A stretch of 64,000 nucleotides of DNA, from positions 115,151 through 179,150 of the forward strand of contig JADNRX010000077.1 in the NCBI GenBank assembly GCA_015501595.1. Direction: 5' to 3'. The translations under genes and the position numbers were made by a program. This DNA is from Hymenopellis radicata. Taxonomy: Eukaryota; Basidiomycota; Agaricomycetes; Agaricales; Physalacriaceae. The notes beneath the pieces are model-generated. The model had not been told where the DNA came from. It saw only the letters and a program-made list of their open reading frames with translations, and made no database searches. Positions 21,731 through 33,800 of the stretch are shown here, in pieces; the first letter of the stretch is position 1, and each line of letters starts with the position of its first letter.

Positions 21731-22448
21731 TTGTTTGAGGATATCGTTACACCATCTGCATGCTAGAACGGGGCGCAGTGGTGGCGGCACCAGTCCGTCG
21801 AGTCCTGTTACGCGGTCCTCGACGAAGAGGTGCCACCGACGCTTACGTTTCCTCGGCCGTTGCCCCCATTGCTGAGTGTACCTTCGACTCGAAGCCATAC
21901 GCCGACTGCCCCGCACGTGAGGGATCGGGAGACGACATCTTTGACTGCATTGAGCGGGGACGGCAGGCCCGCCTGTCGGAAGCGGATGTTCAACTTGAGA
22001 ACACGGAGCCTTCAACTTTGAACGCGACGAAGGCCCTCGGCGGCGAAGGTCAGTGACCTTCGCCGCCTTATACTTAGACGCGTATGGCAATGTTGGATGA
22101 TGCGACGCGGGGCATTAAGTGCGCGGACCTGCACGTGGTCACGTCCAGAACACGTCGAATGTGAACTAGATATCATTAGAAGTTTTAAATTGCCTGTTTT
22201 AAATCTTGATTTTAAATGCATGATAATATCAGTGATTTGAATCAAGCCTCAGTATGTGCTGGCAATTGCCCTGTCTTAAATCTTGATTTTAAATGCTTGA
22301 TTTGAATCAAGCCTTAGTAAGTGCTGGCAGTACTGCAAACAAATGTTCTGAGTGGGTAACAATATTTGGGTAGGAGAGCTTCAAAAAGTGATTTAAACCA
22401 AATTTCAAGTTGAATCTTGATTATTTAATAAATTCTTATATGTATTCA

Positions 22449-25400
22449 CGCCTTCCTCTGAGGGTTCGGAGGGGGGACATCTGTGCATCGTCGAGTCGAC
22501 GTCAGCCTCAGTTTGATGTCAAGTAGGCATACTCCCGCGCGCGTGATTCCCGTCGGAGCCTTGACATAAACACTCGCTCTAAAAAGGAAAGCGGAGGGGT
22601 GGGGTGCTACACATCGTCAACTTCGGGATGCGAACAACTTGACCTCAGCCCGAAAAAGACCATCATGCGCACTCGATATTGAGAACAGCAGCCAGCCGCT
22701 CCGCTACTGTGTCCCGTGAATTCATTTCAGGTTCAGTTGCTATTCCAGTTCAGGATCAAAAGAACCGACAAGATAGGTGTTCACAGAAAGAACAACGCCG
22801 TGAGAATAAAATTCGCATGGCAAACCCTATCACAAATAACAGACAACCGCTAAGCCATACCACCATGATAGTGTCTCCGTCGATTGGGACTCTGAGGGTG
22901 GGATCTTCTCAACTTGGAGTGACCCGCCTTGGAGCCTCACGTATGTGTCAGTGACTTTGACTCGGAATCGGAAAACAAGGAGAAAAAGTTTTCTTATATC
23001 TCTTGCGCGAGTCCACTGAGACTAAGACGCCGTTCAGCCATCCTGCCACGTCTAACTTCTGACCTTAAGCACGATGGCTTGAGTCCACACAGCTGCGGCG
23101 TGTTGACAAAAGCCTCTACTTACACCTGTTAGGCTTGTCCTTGCATAGCAAAAACACTTACTAACTGGTATACTCGAAAGCAAGCTACTGGCATCATCCA
23201 TTCGACGGCTATGCCGCCCTTGAGCCTGCCAGCGAGAGAAGCACTATCAGGACAGTCACTGATATCATCCAATGTTTGGGACTTTTGAACGGCGGCGGGA
23301 CCTTGAGTCGGCATCCTTGAAAGCACAACCTGCTGGCAGATGAGCACCACCCGCCCCGGTCAGCATTGATCAAAGTCATTTGGTATCAAGTAACAGATAA
23401 AGAAAACAGTAATTCGGATGGCAGTACCAGGTCCATGATAGCTGAGATACCCTTCGGCCATCTCGCCCCGTCTTCTGCTCACCTTGACCACCAATCTAGC
23501 ATTGAGAGAAGCAAAGCAGTATCCTGTTTGTAGCCTAAAAAGATGTGGATTCGATGGGTACGACATCAAGGCAGCACCATGCCACCTCGGTAGTAGAGAG
23601 AGGTCTCGTACCTAGAAACATATTCTTGAGAACTATACATACACACAGATCCGGACAAAATAAAAAAGAAGACTGTGGAAGAAGAGACGGAGAAGCCGCT
23701 GAGCCACGCCATCTTCCAGGTGGCAAAACAGATCCAGCTACATCATCATCGCCACCTGCCGCTACAGTCAACTCTGGAGATGCAGCTCGTCGCGGGGGCA
23801 GGAGAGGATCCTCGAACAGGAGCGCAGACTCGATCAGTCTAACTCGGACGACGGCGATAAGGAAGAGGCTTTACTAATCCTGTGATGACACTGACAGCGA
23901 AGCCATCAAAACCCGCCACCCAACCCAAAAGCAGCCAACCGCCACCTGCCGCCACTTTTTTATATACTATTCCGTGACCGCTGACCGCCGCTAACCCCCC
24001 TAACCATAACCGAACCCTTACTGAACCCTTACCGAGCCCTTACCGAACCCTAACCGACCCCCCGAACCTACCCCGACCCCGAACCCTTACCTAACTGGGA
24101 ACCGCTCAAACCGATCCCGCAGGTTAACTACGTCCCTATCGTTATCTCCGTCCTCCGAGTTAGACTAATCGAGTGTCTGCTGCCTCGAACAGTGTGCATT
24201 GCCGACGTCACGGTTTGATGTTGCATGTGATTCCCGAGCCTTGACATACACACTCGCTCTAAAAAGAAAAGCGGAGGGGACCGTCAACTTCGGGATGCGA
24301 ACAACTTGACTCTTTAGCAGTCTCAACTCGAAAAAGACAATTCACCTCCGGAATACTGAGAACAGCACCAGCCGCTTGGCTACTGCGGCCCACGAATTCA
24401 TTTCGGGTTCAGTTGGTATTCCAGTTCAGGATCAAAAGAACCGACAAGATCGGTGTTCAAGAAAGAGCAACGCCGTGGGAACAAAAAAGTTGGTACCACA
24501 GATCTGTGCGCAAATAACAGACAACCGCTAAGCCATACGGCCATGACAGTCTCTCCGTCGATTGGGACTCTGAGGGTGGGATCTTCTCAACTTTGAGTGA
24601 CCCGCCTTGGAGCCTCACGTACGTGTTAGTGACTTTGACTCGGAATCGCAAAACAAGGACTCAGGAGAAAACACTTTTCTCTTTCTGTTACCTACTGAGA
24701 CTAAGATGCCGTTCAGCCATCCCGCCGCATCTAACTTGCGACCTTAAGCACGATGTCCTGAAGTCCGTACCGTAGCGTATTGACAAAAGCCTCTACTTAC
24801 ACCTGTTAGGCTTGTCATTGCATGTGCGCTAGTAGCAAAACACTTACTGAAGGCTGGTATACTCGAAAACAAACTAGCATCATCCGTTCGAAGGTTATGT
24901 CGCCCTCGAGAAGCAATATCAGGACAGTCAATGCTTGGGACTTTTGAACGACCGGGCGGGATGCCGAGCACAAGCTGCTGGCAGATGAGCACCACGCTAC
25001 CCGCCCCTGGTCAAAGCAGTGAGAGTATCAAGTAACAGAAAAAAACAGTCAATATTTCATGTATCGAGGCTGAGATACCCTTCAGCCATCTCGCCCCGTC
25101 TTCTGCTCACCTTGGCCACCTTAAGAGAAGCAAAGCAATATCCTGTTTGTAGCCTAAAAAGATGCGGGTTCCCTGCTTATGACATTAAGGCAGCAGCCAT
25201 GGCCCATTAGACCATGCCGGCTCGGGAGTAGAGAGAGGTCTCGTACCTAGAAACACATTCTTGAGAACTATACACGTACACACGCGGACAAAATAAAAAG
25301 AGGACTGAGGAAGAAGAGACGGAGGAGCCGCTGAGCCACGCCATCTCCCAGGCAATCCTCGGTCAACTACATCAAGACAATTGGAGTCGCCGCCTGCCAC

Positions 25401-27364
25401 CACCTTTGGAGATGCGGATTGTAGTGGCAGCCTTCCTCCGACGGTTCAGGAGGGACATCTGTGCATCGTCGAGTCGACGTCACGGTTTGATGTCAAGTAG
25501 GTGTACTCCCGCGCGCGTGATTCCCGAACCTTGACATAAACACTCGCTCTAAAAAGAAAAGCGGAGGGGTGGGGGGCTACACATCGTCAAACTTGGGGAT
25601 GCTGAACAACTTGACTCTTTAGCAGCCTCAACTCGAAAAAGATCATTCCCACCCGGACATTGAGAACAGCAGCCAGCCGCTTGGCTACTGCGTCCCACGA
25701 ATTCACTTCGGGATTCCAGTTCAGGATGAAAGAGAATCAAAATAACCGACCAGATAGGTGTTCACGGTTAAGATGATGTCCGCCACGCCCTGGGAACAAA
25801 ATCAATCAACGTTAGGGACGTCACCATGCGAACAGACAGCCGCTAAGGCATACTGCCATGTACTGTGTTTGGGAAAGTTCAAATAGAAGAAGTAGACCGT
25901 CAACCTACCACACGGACAAAATAAAAAAGGGACGCACGCCGTCATAGGTGACGGATAGGTGATGGAGAAGCCGCTGAGCCACGCCATCTTCCAGGTGGCA
26001 AAACAGATCCTCGGTTAACCTACATCATCATCGCCGCCTGCCGAGATGTAGCTCGTCGTGGGGTCAGGAGGGGACATCCTCGAACAGTGTGCCCGTTCGC
26101 CGCCCTTGAGGGTAGGAGATGACAGTCTGAGCCTGAGGGAAGCAGTATCACCATCAATGCTTGGGACTTTTGATTCTTGAACGGCCAGGTGAGATGCTGA
26201 GCACAACCTGCTGGCAGATGAGCACCACACTACCCGCCCCTGGTCAAAGCAGTGAGAGTATCAAGTAACAGAGAAAAACAGTAAAGATGTCACAGCCGCA
26301 TGGAGGCTGAGATACCCTTCGGCCATCTCGCCCCGTCTTCTGCTCACCTTGACCATCAATCTAGCATTGAGAGAAGCAAAGCAGTATCCTGTTTGTAGCC
26401 TAAAAAGATGTGGCTTTGATGATAGGCAGCAGCCATTACTTAGACCATGCCACCTCGGTAGTAGAGAGAGAGGTCTCGTACCTAAACACAGGCAGAGAAA
26501 CACACATGGACAAAATAAAAAAATCCTTTGCCATGAACTGAGAGACGGAGAAGCTGCTGAGCCACTGCGCCATCTTCCAGGCAGCAAAACAGATTCTCAC
26601 ATCATCAAGCCAAGAGTCGCCGCCTGCCACTACAGTCAACTTGGGAGGTCATGGCAGCCTTCCTCCCAGGGTTCAGGAGGGGACATCTGTGCATCGTCGA
26701 ACGGTTTGATGTCAAGTAGGCGTACTCCCGCACACGTGATTCCCGAGCCTTGACATAAACACTCGCTCTAAAAAGGAAAGCGGAGGGGTGGGGTGCTACA
26801 CATCGTCAACTTCGGGATGCGAACAACTTGACCTCAGCCCGAAAAAGACCATCATGCGCACTCGATATTGAGAACAGCAGCCAGCTGCTCGGCTACTGCG
26901 TCCCACGAATTCATTTCGGGTTCAGTTGGTATTCCAGTTCAGGATCAAAAGAACCGACAAGATAGGTGTTCATGGTTAGCGAAGAAAGAGAAACGCCGTG
27001 GGAACAAAATTCGTATGGCAAACCCTGTCACAAATAACAGACAACCGCTAAGCCATACCGCCATGACAGTCTCTCCGTCGATTGGGACTCTGAGGGTGGG
27101 ATCTTCTCAACTTGGAGTGACCCGCCTTGGAGCCTCACGTACGTGTCAGTGACTTTGACTCGGAATCGGAAAACAAGGAGAAGAAAAACTTTTAATCCCA
27201 GAGCGATATTAAGACTAAGATGCCGTTCGGCCATCCCGCCACGTCTAACTTCCAACGTTAAGCATGATGCCCTGAGGTCCGTACCGTGAACTGCACCTGT
27301 TAGGCTTGTCCTTACATGTGCGCTACTAGCAGGAAAACACTTACTAACTGGTATACTCGAAAGC
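22449..27364 (-). repeat. Higher-order array of A-box/oligo-T modules (units of about 1.3 kb)
   Basis: Roughly four successive, partly truncated copies of one long unit begin near 22450, 24185, 25430 and 26640. Each unit runs in a fixed order: a 5' marker (TTCAGGAGGGGACATCTGTG), then ACACTCGCTCTAAAAAGGAA, then A-box modules CCGCTTGGCTA, CCGCTAAGCCA, CCGTTCAGCCA, CCCTTCGGCCA, CCATTAGACCA and CCGCTGAGCCA, each preceded in plus coordinates by an A run. Open frames here are shadows of the repeat and contain no known domain. A 363-bp MITE at 23820-24182 and the LTR retrotransposon at 27365 interrupt it. Confidence 0.75.
23820..24182. mobile_element. 363-bp MITE with about 44-bp inverted ends
   Basis: The left end contains ACTCGATCAGTCTAACTCGG then ACGACGG; the right end inverted contains ACTCGATTAGTCTAACTCGG then AGGACGG. 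CCTCGAACAG flanks both sides (23810-23819 and 24183-24192), and other array units show the site unoccupied (for example near 26091, CCTCGAACAGTGTGC). The interior has a C-rich tract of ACCCTTACCGA-like repeats at about 24000-24090. Confidence 0.8.
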
Positions 27365-27620
27365 TGTAGCGAATAGTGACATAATCTGGTCACCGCCGGC
27401 GTCTATTTAGTTTCTCTCTCTCTTTCTCTTACCTTACGCCCGCATTATTCATTAATCCTTTCGTCGTCCGAGTCGCACCCGACTCGGACTCCTTACTACT
27501 ATAAAGAGCCGCTACGATTGTCTTAGTTCTACAGTACTCGAATCGAGGATATCTTTTACACGGTCTCTCTGTTCGACAAACTCTCGTGTGACTCTACCGA
27601 GTTACCTCGCTATCGTCACA
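27365..27620 (+). repeat. 5' LTR
   Basis: It begins TGTAGCGAATAG and ends CGTCACA (TG...CA). A TATAAA box at 27500-27505 is a candidate core promoter for the genomic transcript. Confidence 0.95.
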
Positions 27621-27817
27621 TATTTTTGACCCACAAACAACCCTCGACAAAACCCTCACCCCGTAGCCCTTGCTCCTGGACGCCATCGGTCTGATCAACC
27701 GGTATCAGCCTCGACACCGAGCTACAACAAAAACCCTCTGCTTTTCTTCTAGACCTTCTCAAAAAACTCGATAAACCCCGACAAAACATATCTGCTTAAA
27801 TTCTCATCTCTACTACA

Positions 27818-30800
27818 ATGTCTGCCCCTCAAAAACAGTATAATCTTCGCAGCTCCACCCGGAATGCAGCTTCGGCTGCGATCCCCGTGCCGCGCGTTGT
27901 TGATACTGGACATGGTACGTCCGCCGCTGTTGATATCAATACTGATCTTTCGTCAGTTTCAGCTCTGTCCGGACCACCCGAATCCGCTGCCTCGCGTGGC
28001 GATCCCCAGGTGGGAACAAACACGTCGGGTTTATCCCAGATGGACGACGCTGCCGGTGACCCCCAGCGGGCGCCCGCCGTTGATCCTGGAAATACGGGTC
28101 TCTCCACGTTCGGTGGAGGATCTGATATCTCCTTCGATATTGACCAGGGTCCGCCTGGTCTTAGTAGAGACAATAACGCGCCCGGTAGACGTACCGGTCG
28201 TGGTTTTACGGACAGTAGTCCCACTGCGAATGAAGAGCTCACCAACGAGCAACTTGAAGCTATTATTTTCGCTGAAGAAGAAATGGATGACGATGAACGC
28301 GACAGGTACCGTCGCCGTCAAGCCTGGGCCGAGTCGCATCAAGAACGCGAACTCTCTGAGAGCCCCGAACCTGGCCCATCCCGCGATAAAGGGAAACAAG
28401 TCGATTACCGTGAGAAGAACATTCCCGGTATTGATCAGGAAGACATGAATCCTGAGGCACAAGCTGAAATGCTTCGCATCTACGAGATGCTCAGGAAACA
28501 AGATGTTGACATGCAGAGAGCCATCATGGATGGTTTGCTTGCCAAGACGACTCAGGAAGCTAGTGAAAGTCCTGACCCGGCACCAATGAAGCCAAAGCCA
28601 AGTGCGAGACGTCCGGTTACTATTGAGGAAGTAACGGATGAAGATGACATTGATGACAGCTCGAGTTCTGAATCAGAACCTGTCAACTTGCCAAAGCCGG
28701 GTCCAAGACGTCCTGAGAATGCGAACAAGAATGCTGCACCGGCACCCGCTAATCCAAAGCCGGGTCTGAAGCGAACCGTTACCATTGAAGAAGTTGTAGA
28801 CAACAATAATAGTACGGAAGCTTCTCAGAAGGCTAAAAAACGCCCTGAACGTGAATCTACAGCTCCAGCACCCAGCGAGAGGTCACGTAACAGCAGTCGC
28901 ATGTCTGCATCAGTCCAACCGGTGATTCAGAACCTGATCAACAGCAATATGGCGCGAACACGCACCATAATCAACGGTAATCAGCCAGCTGTTCAATCGA
29001 CAGCTGGAGGATTCGTTCAGAACGTTCCAAGTACCCAGGTACCGACGAACAGCTTCTTAGCTCAGGCTCTTCGTGGTGCCGCCAACTGGAAAGGTGGATC
29101 AACGCTTCCTAAGAGACACACGTCCAGGAAGAAGTCCCCCGCCAAGAAGCAGGCATCCAAGAAGAAGCAGGCAGCCAAGAAGAAGCGGTCGTCGCGGAAA
29201 GCACAGCCATCCAATGATCCAAGTGATAGTTCAGACTCGAGCAGCTCAGAGTCGTCAAGCGAATCCTCTGACGGCTCGGAGTCGAGCTCTGACTCAGATG
29301 AGTCTGGCAATGGTCGCGGCCGTGGCAACTATCGCTTCAGCCGCGCGAAGCCTATTGAACCCAAGTCATATGATGGAACGCCTGACGTACATCTCGTTAG
29401 TCGGTTCATTTCTGAATGTGACGTTTACCTTGAGATGCTTAATGACAAGTCGAGTCGTGATGTCTTCAATGTGTCCCGGTTCTTGGAAGGCAAAGCGAGA
29501 CGGTTCTATGATAAAATGGTTCATCGTGACTACTGGCAGTGGAAACTCACATACTTCTTCAACGAGATGTTTAACTATTGTTTCCCGAAGGATTTCCTCA
29601 CGGATCTACGGGATCAAGTTGATAACTGCCGTCAAGGTGGTCGGACGGTCCGCGACTACGCCTACGAGTTAGATGATCTGTACCACATTCTGAGTGATGA
29701 ATCAGACCGTGCGCGCGTATTGAAACTATTCAAAGGTCTTCGCATCTCGATCCAGAATGAATTGAAGCTTCGTGGGTACCACGCGGAGACGTGTACCTGG
29801 GATCAGATCCTGGATATGGCCGAGACTGTTGAACAAGTTTTGAGTTCAAACGAGGCTACGAGTCGTCGTAATTATAATCACCAACAACGCGGGAATCACC
29901 GACGTACCAACTTCCAGAATGAGGAGAATAAGTACAATCAGGTTCCGCGGCCCAAGCGTGACTATTCTCCAAAGCCTGCTCGTCAGACATCCACTGATGA
30001 GGGCCTGGAACGATGGGGTAAACGTCCTGTGAACTCGACGCGTCGTTGGTCGAAACCGGCTCCGCCGAAGAACAGCCCATATAAGGGACGGAAGGGTGGA
30101 CTGGGTAGACCTTCCAACCGTCCTGAGCGCCTCTCGCAGAAGGAGCGTGATGAGCACATCGCAGAAGGAAAGTGTTTCGAGTGCCATGAGACTGGACACG
30201 TCTCAAGGAACTGTCCAACTCGGAACTCCGCCTCTGGAAGTCGCACAGCGCCTCCTGGCCTTCGTGCCGCGAGTATTCGGTTTGACGTGACAGAGACTGA
30301 ACGTCTCAATCGCGAAGCGTCGTCTGTGGAAGATCAGACCCAGATTCAACTCAATCATATGTTGATTAATGATCTGGAAGACTTACCACAGGCATTTGAA
30401 CCTCAACTGCTTCCCCAGCTGATGGAACGACCCGTTATGCGTGATTACTGGGAGTCTGAGCCTTTCTTCAATATGTTTACTGATGAGGACATTGAAAAAT
30501 GGACTCACCGGTGGATTGGACCTCTCCTGAGTGACTTTCATCTTGAGGATTTGGAACGAGGCGGGCCTTATCCCGGTGATACAGATACAGCGAATGATGA
30601 CTCTCGTTTCATGCTGTACAACGTCTCGAGTGATGAATATGTGCTTGTAGACAGTTGTCACGATGAAGACCTACCAGATGGTGCTTCCGCGGGTGTCAAG
30701 ATCTCTGTTGATGCTCTCAAAGGTCACGAGTTGTCCGTGTGGTACTGGATGTACCGGTTCCGTATGGCCAATCAGCAGACGCTCCCGTCGCCGTACACGA

Positions 30801-33800
30801 TGTTCCCGGAAGCCGGTGGAGACGTCCTTCTTAGCCTGGTCCGCGAGTTCCTGAACCAGTGGGTTCATTCGCGTTCACGGTTTAACGTGGAGTTCTGTGA
30901 TATTGAGGGTACGGTGTTCAGTATCACGGATACCCGACTCCAGATGACGTTTTACATCAATCGTACGGAGCTGTTGAACTCTCGTCTATCGCTCGGGAAC
31001 TGGTGGATGCGACAGATTGAGAAGTTGCGAACTCATTGTAGTCGCGCCGATTTCTGGTCCGATCCCGAGTTCTACTTCGAGACTGATGAAGATGAACACA
31101 GCCCTGTCGATCATCTGTATGTTGGCGCGATCGAGAGGAATGCAGGATCCGCGCGCGACTTTAAACGATTGGTGCCCCGCCCACTCGTTATTGCAGTCCA
31201 GATCGGGGGCCGTACGGCTCGTGCCTTGGTTGACTCTGGATCGCTTGGTGACTTCATGTCCACTACGTTGGCAGATCAGCTTCGTGTCAAAAAGATACAA
31301 CTGGAGAAGCCACTCGCATTACATCTGGCGGTGCAAGGATCACGCTCCAAGATTAATCATGGCACGCGGACACTGTTTGAGTATCAGGGTATTCGGGAGG
31401 AACGTTACTTTGATATCATTAATCTGGCGAATTACGACTTGATTTTGGGAACACCTTTCCTATTTCAGCACAAGGTGTCGTTCGGAGTCAATGAGTCTCA
31501 CCTAAACATTGGAAGTGAAGTCTCCTTGCCTATAGAAGGTGTTAATGTGAGCCAGATCGATGCTCGGATAGCGGAGCTTAGTGAAGAACGGCTGGAGGAT
31601 GTCCGACAGCATCTTCTGGAGTACGCTGACCCGCTGTTTGTCGACGCGGCGAAGACGCCATTACCGCCGCTCCGAGCCATCAACCACGAGGTTCCTCTCA
31701 TAGACGAGAACAAGGTCTACTCTTGGCGACCGTCGCGGTGTCCTGAAGCCTTGAAGGCACAGTGGATTCAGAAGAAGAACGATTATATTGCCACGGGACG
31801 GTGGCGCGTGTCTACCGCACGTAACACCGTTCCCATGCTCTGTATCTACAAGCCGCATCGGCCGAAAGATCAACCAGAACTGCGCTGTGTCGTGGATTTT
31901 CGTGAGCGGAATGCGAATACTGTAAAGATGTCCGCACCCTTACCAGCAATCCCGACGATGCTCTGGCGCGTTGCCGGCCACAAGTACGTCTCGATGTTTG
32001 ATCTACAAAGTGGTTATGAGCAGATGCGCACCGTTGATGCTCATGTACATCGAAACGGGATCACCACACCGGACGGTGTGATCGAGAGCCTGGTACTGGT
32101 CCAAGGCGATACCAATGGTCCGGCAACTTGTCAGGCGTTGATGAATCACACGTTCTCGCCGTATCTCGGCGTGTTCGTCGATGTGTATCTTGATGATATC
32201 GTGGTGTACTCCGATACTCTGGAGGATCATATCAAACATTGTAAGATGGTGTTTGACATACTGCATCGGGAGAAGTTCTACCTCAGCAAGAAGAAATGCC
32301 AGATAATGCCCAAAGAACTTCAGATTCTTGGGCATATCATTGACAGTGCAGGTATCCGAATGGATCCGGCTAAAGTGGACAGCATCAAGACCTGGAAAGT
32401 TCCGACAAGTAAGGAGCTCTTACAGGGTTTCCTTGGTGCAGTCGGGTACCTCGCTGACAACGTTGCGAATGTCCGTATTCCGATGGGGGTACTTCATAAC
32501 CTAACATCGAAGGAGGTTCCGTTCCGCTGGAACGAGACTCATCAGCGCGCGTTTCTCGAGGTTAAAGAGGACGTTGAGGCTTACCGAAATCATCATCGTA
32601 AGCCTCTACGGTATGGTTCAGATGAGGCAACCATCAACATAGTAACTGACGCGTGCAGTACTGGGATCTCCGGTGTCGTCAGTCAAGGCGATAACTGGAA
32701 GACCGCCGCGATCGCCGCGTTCTATTCAGCTAAGCTGAATCCAGCCCAGCAGAACTATCCTGTTCATGAGCTCGAGATGTTCGCTGGTGTTGAGACAATG
32801 AAACGTTATCGAGATCTTCTGCAAGGCTGTCACTTTAAGTGGTATACGGATCATAAAGCATTAATTCACCTTTTGAAGCAGAAGAACCTGTCGGGACGCC
32901 AGGCCCGTTGGATGGAGTCCTTGTCCGATTTCGACTTTGAGGTCGTCTACGTCCCCGGTGCTGAAAACGTCTTGAGTGATGCCCTGTCGCGGATATACTC
33001 GAACGACGCACCTGGGACGGAACGCGCACCATCAGAGTATGCACGTCACGACGAGGACCATCCCGTGTCTGATATGGTGTCGTTAGCTATCACTATGCCG
33101 GTTTACGTGGGTATTGAAGCCAACGCAATGGCCACACGAAGCAAAACCGGTGCGAAGGCACAGTGGGAACCGACCGCGAAGACCGCTCGCGCGTCGAAAC
33201 CGCTGTCCGAGTCTGAGGCGTTCGCCAAGCGAATGGTTGGGAAATTCGTTCTCAAAGGCCCTAAGGCGCCAGAGGAACGAATGGAGGGCGGGAGTGTACA
33301 CAATTCACTTACCGACTCGCCACTTCCTAATCCGGAAAAAGACTTGCCTAATCCGGAAGCACGTCCAGTCGAAAATCCGGAAGCACGTCCAGTCGAAACA
33401 GAATCTGCGCCGAAGAGTTCACTCGTTGGCATTGTGGACGAGAAACTCCTAGGAATAGATCTGTTAGAGATCATGAAGTTGAACTACTCAAAGGATACCT
33501 TGCTCAGCAAAGTCATCTCGAGTCCTAAGGAGTTCAAGAACTTTGTCGTTCGAGATGGACTCCTCTACCTGCAGGAACAAGGCCGAGATCTCCTTTGTAT
33601 TCCCGAGAAAGTCGTCATCGATGGGCGTAATCTACGCGAGATTATCATCTCTGAAGCACACTCATTGTTAGCTCATCTAGGACCGAGTAAAACTACCGCG
33701 TACCTGCGTAATCATGTATGGTGGAAAACCGTAAATCATGATGTACACGCGTTCTGTGATAGTTGCGCTACCTGTAAACGGAGTAAGCCTAACAATCAGC

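Larger units (their letters stand above)
15388..22448. mobile_element. 7.06-kb inverted-repeat transposon with captured gene fragments
   Basis: The left end carries ATAAGAATTAATTAAATAATC and the right end its inverse with one change, followed by a looser AT-rich inverted match. About 250 bp at each end are studded with GATTTAAA/TTTAAATC motifs. GCCTTCC flanks both sides (15381-15387, 22450-22456), and the unoccupied target occurs in other array copies, for example near 25432 (GCAGCCTTCCTCCGA). The 7-8 bp duplication fits a hAT-like mechanism, but I found no transposase, so the superfamily is an inference. The interior has a different base composition from the ends and contains a DPP III pseudogene, a possible dioxygenase start and an ABC-transporter scrap. 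Confidence 0.7.

Noticed and set aside
22449..27364. Many 60-130 aa frames repeated at 23545, 26349 and 26868
   Set aside because: The same peptides recur because the array DNA recurs. They have no start context, no domain, and differ by frame-breaking indels between copies.
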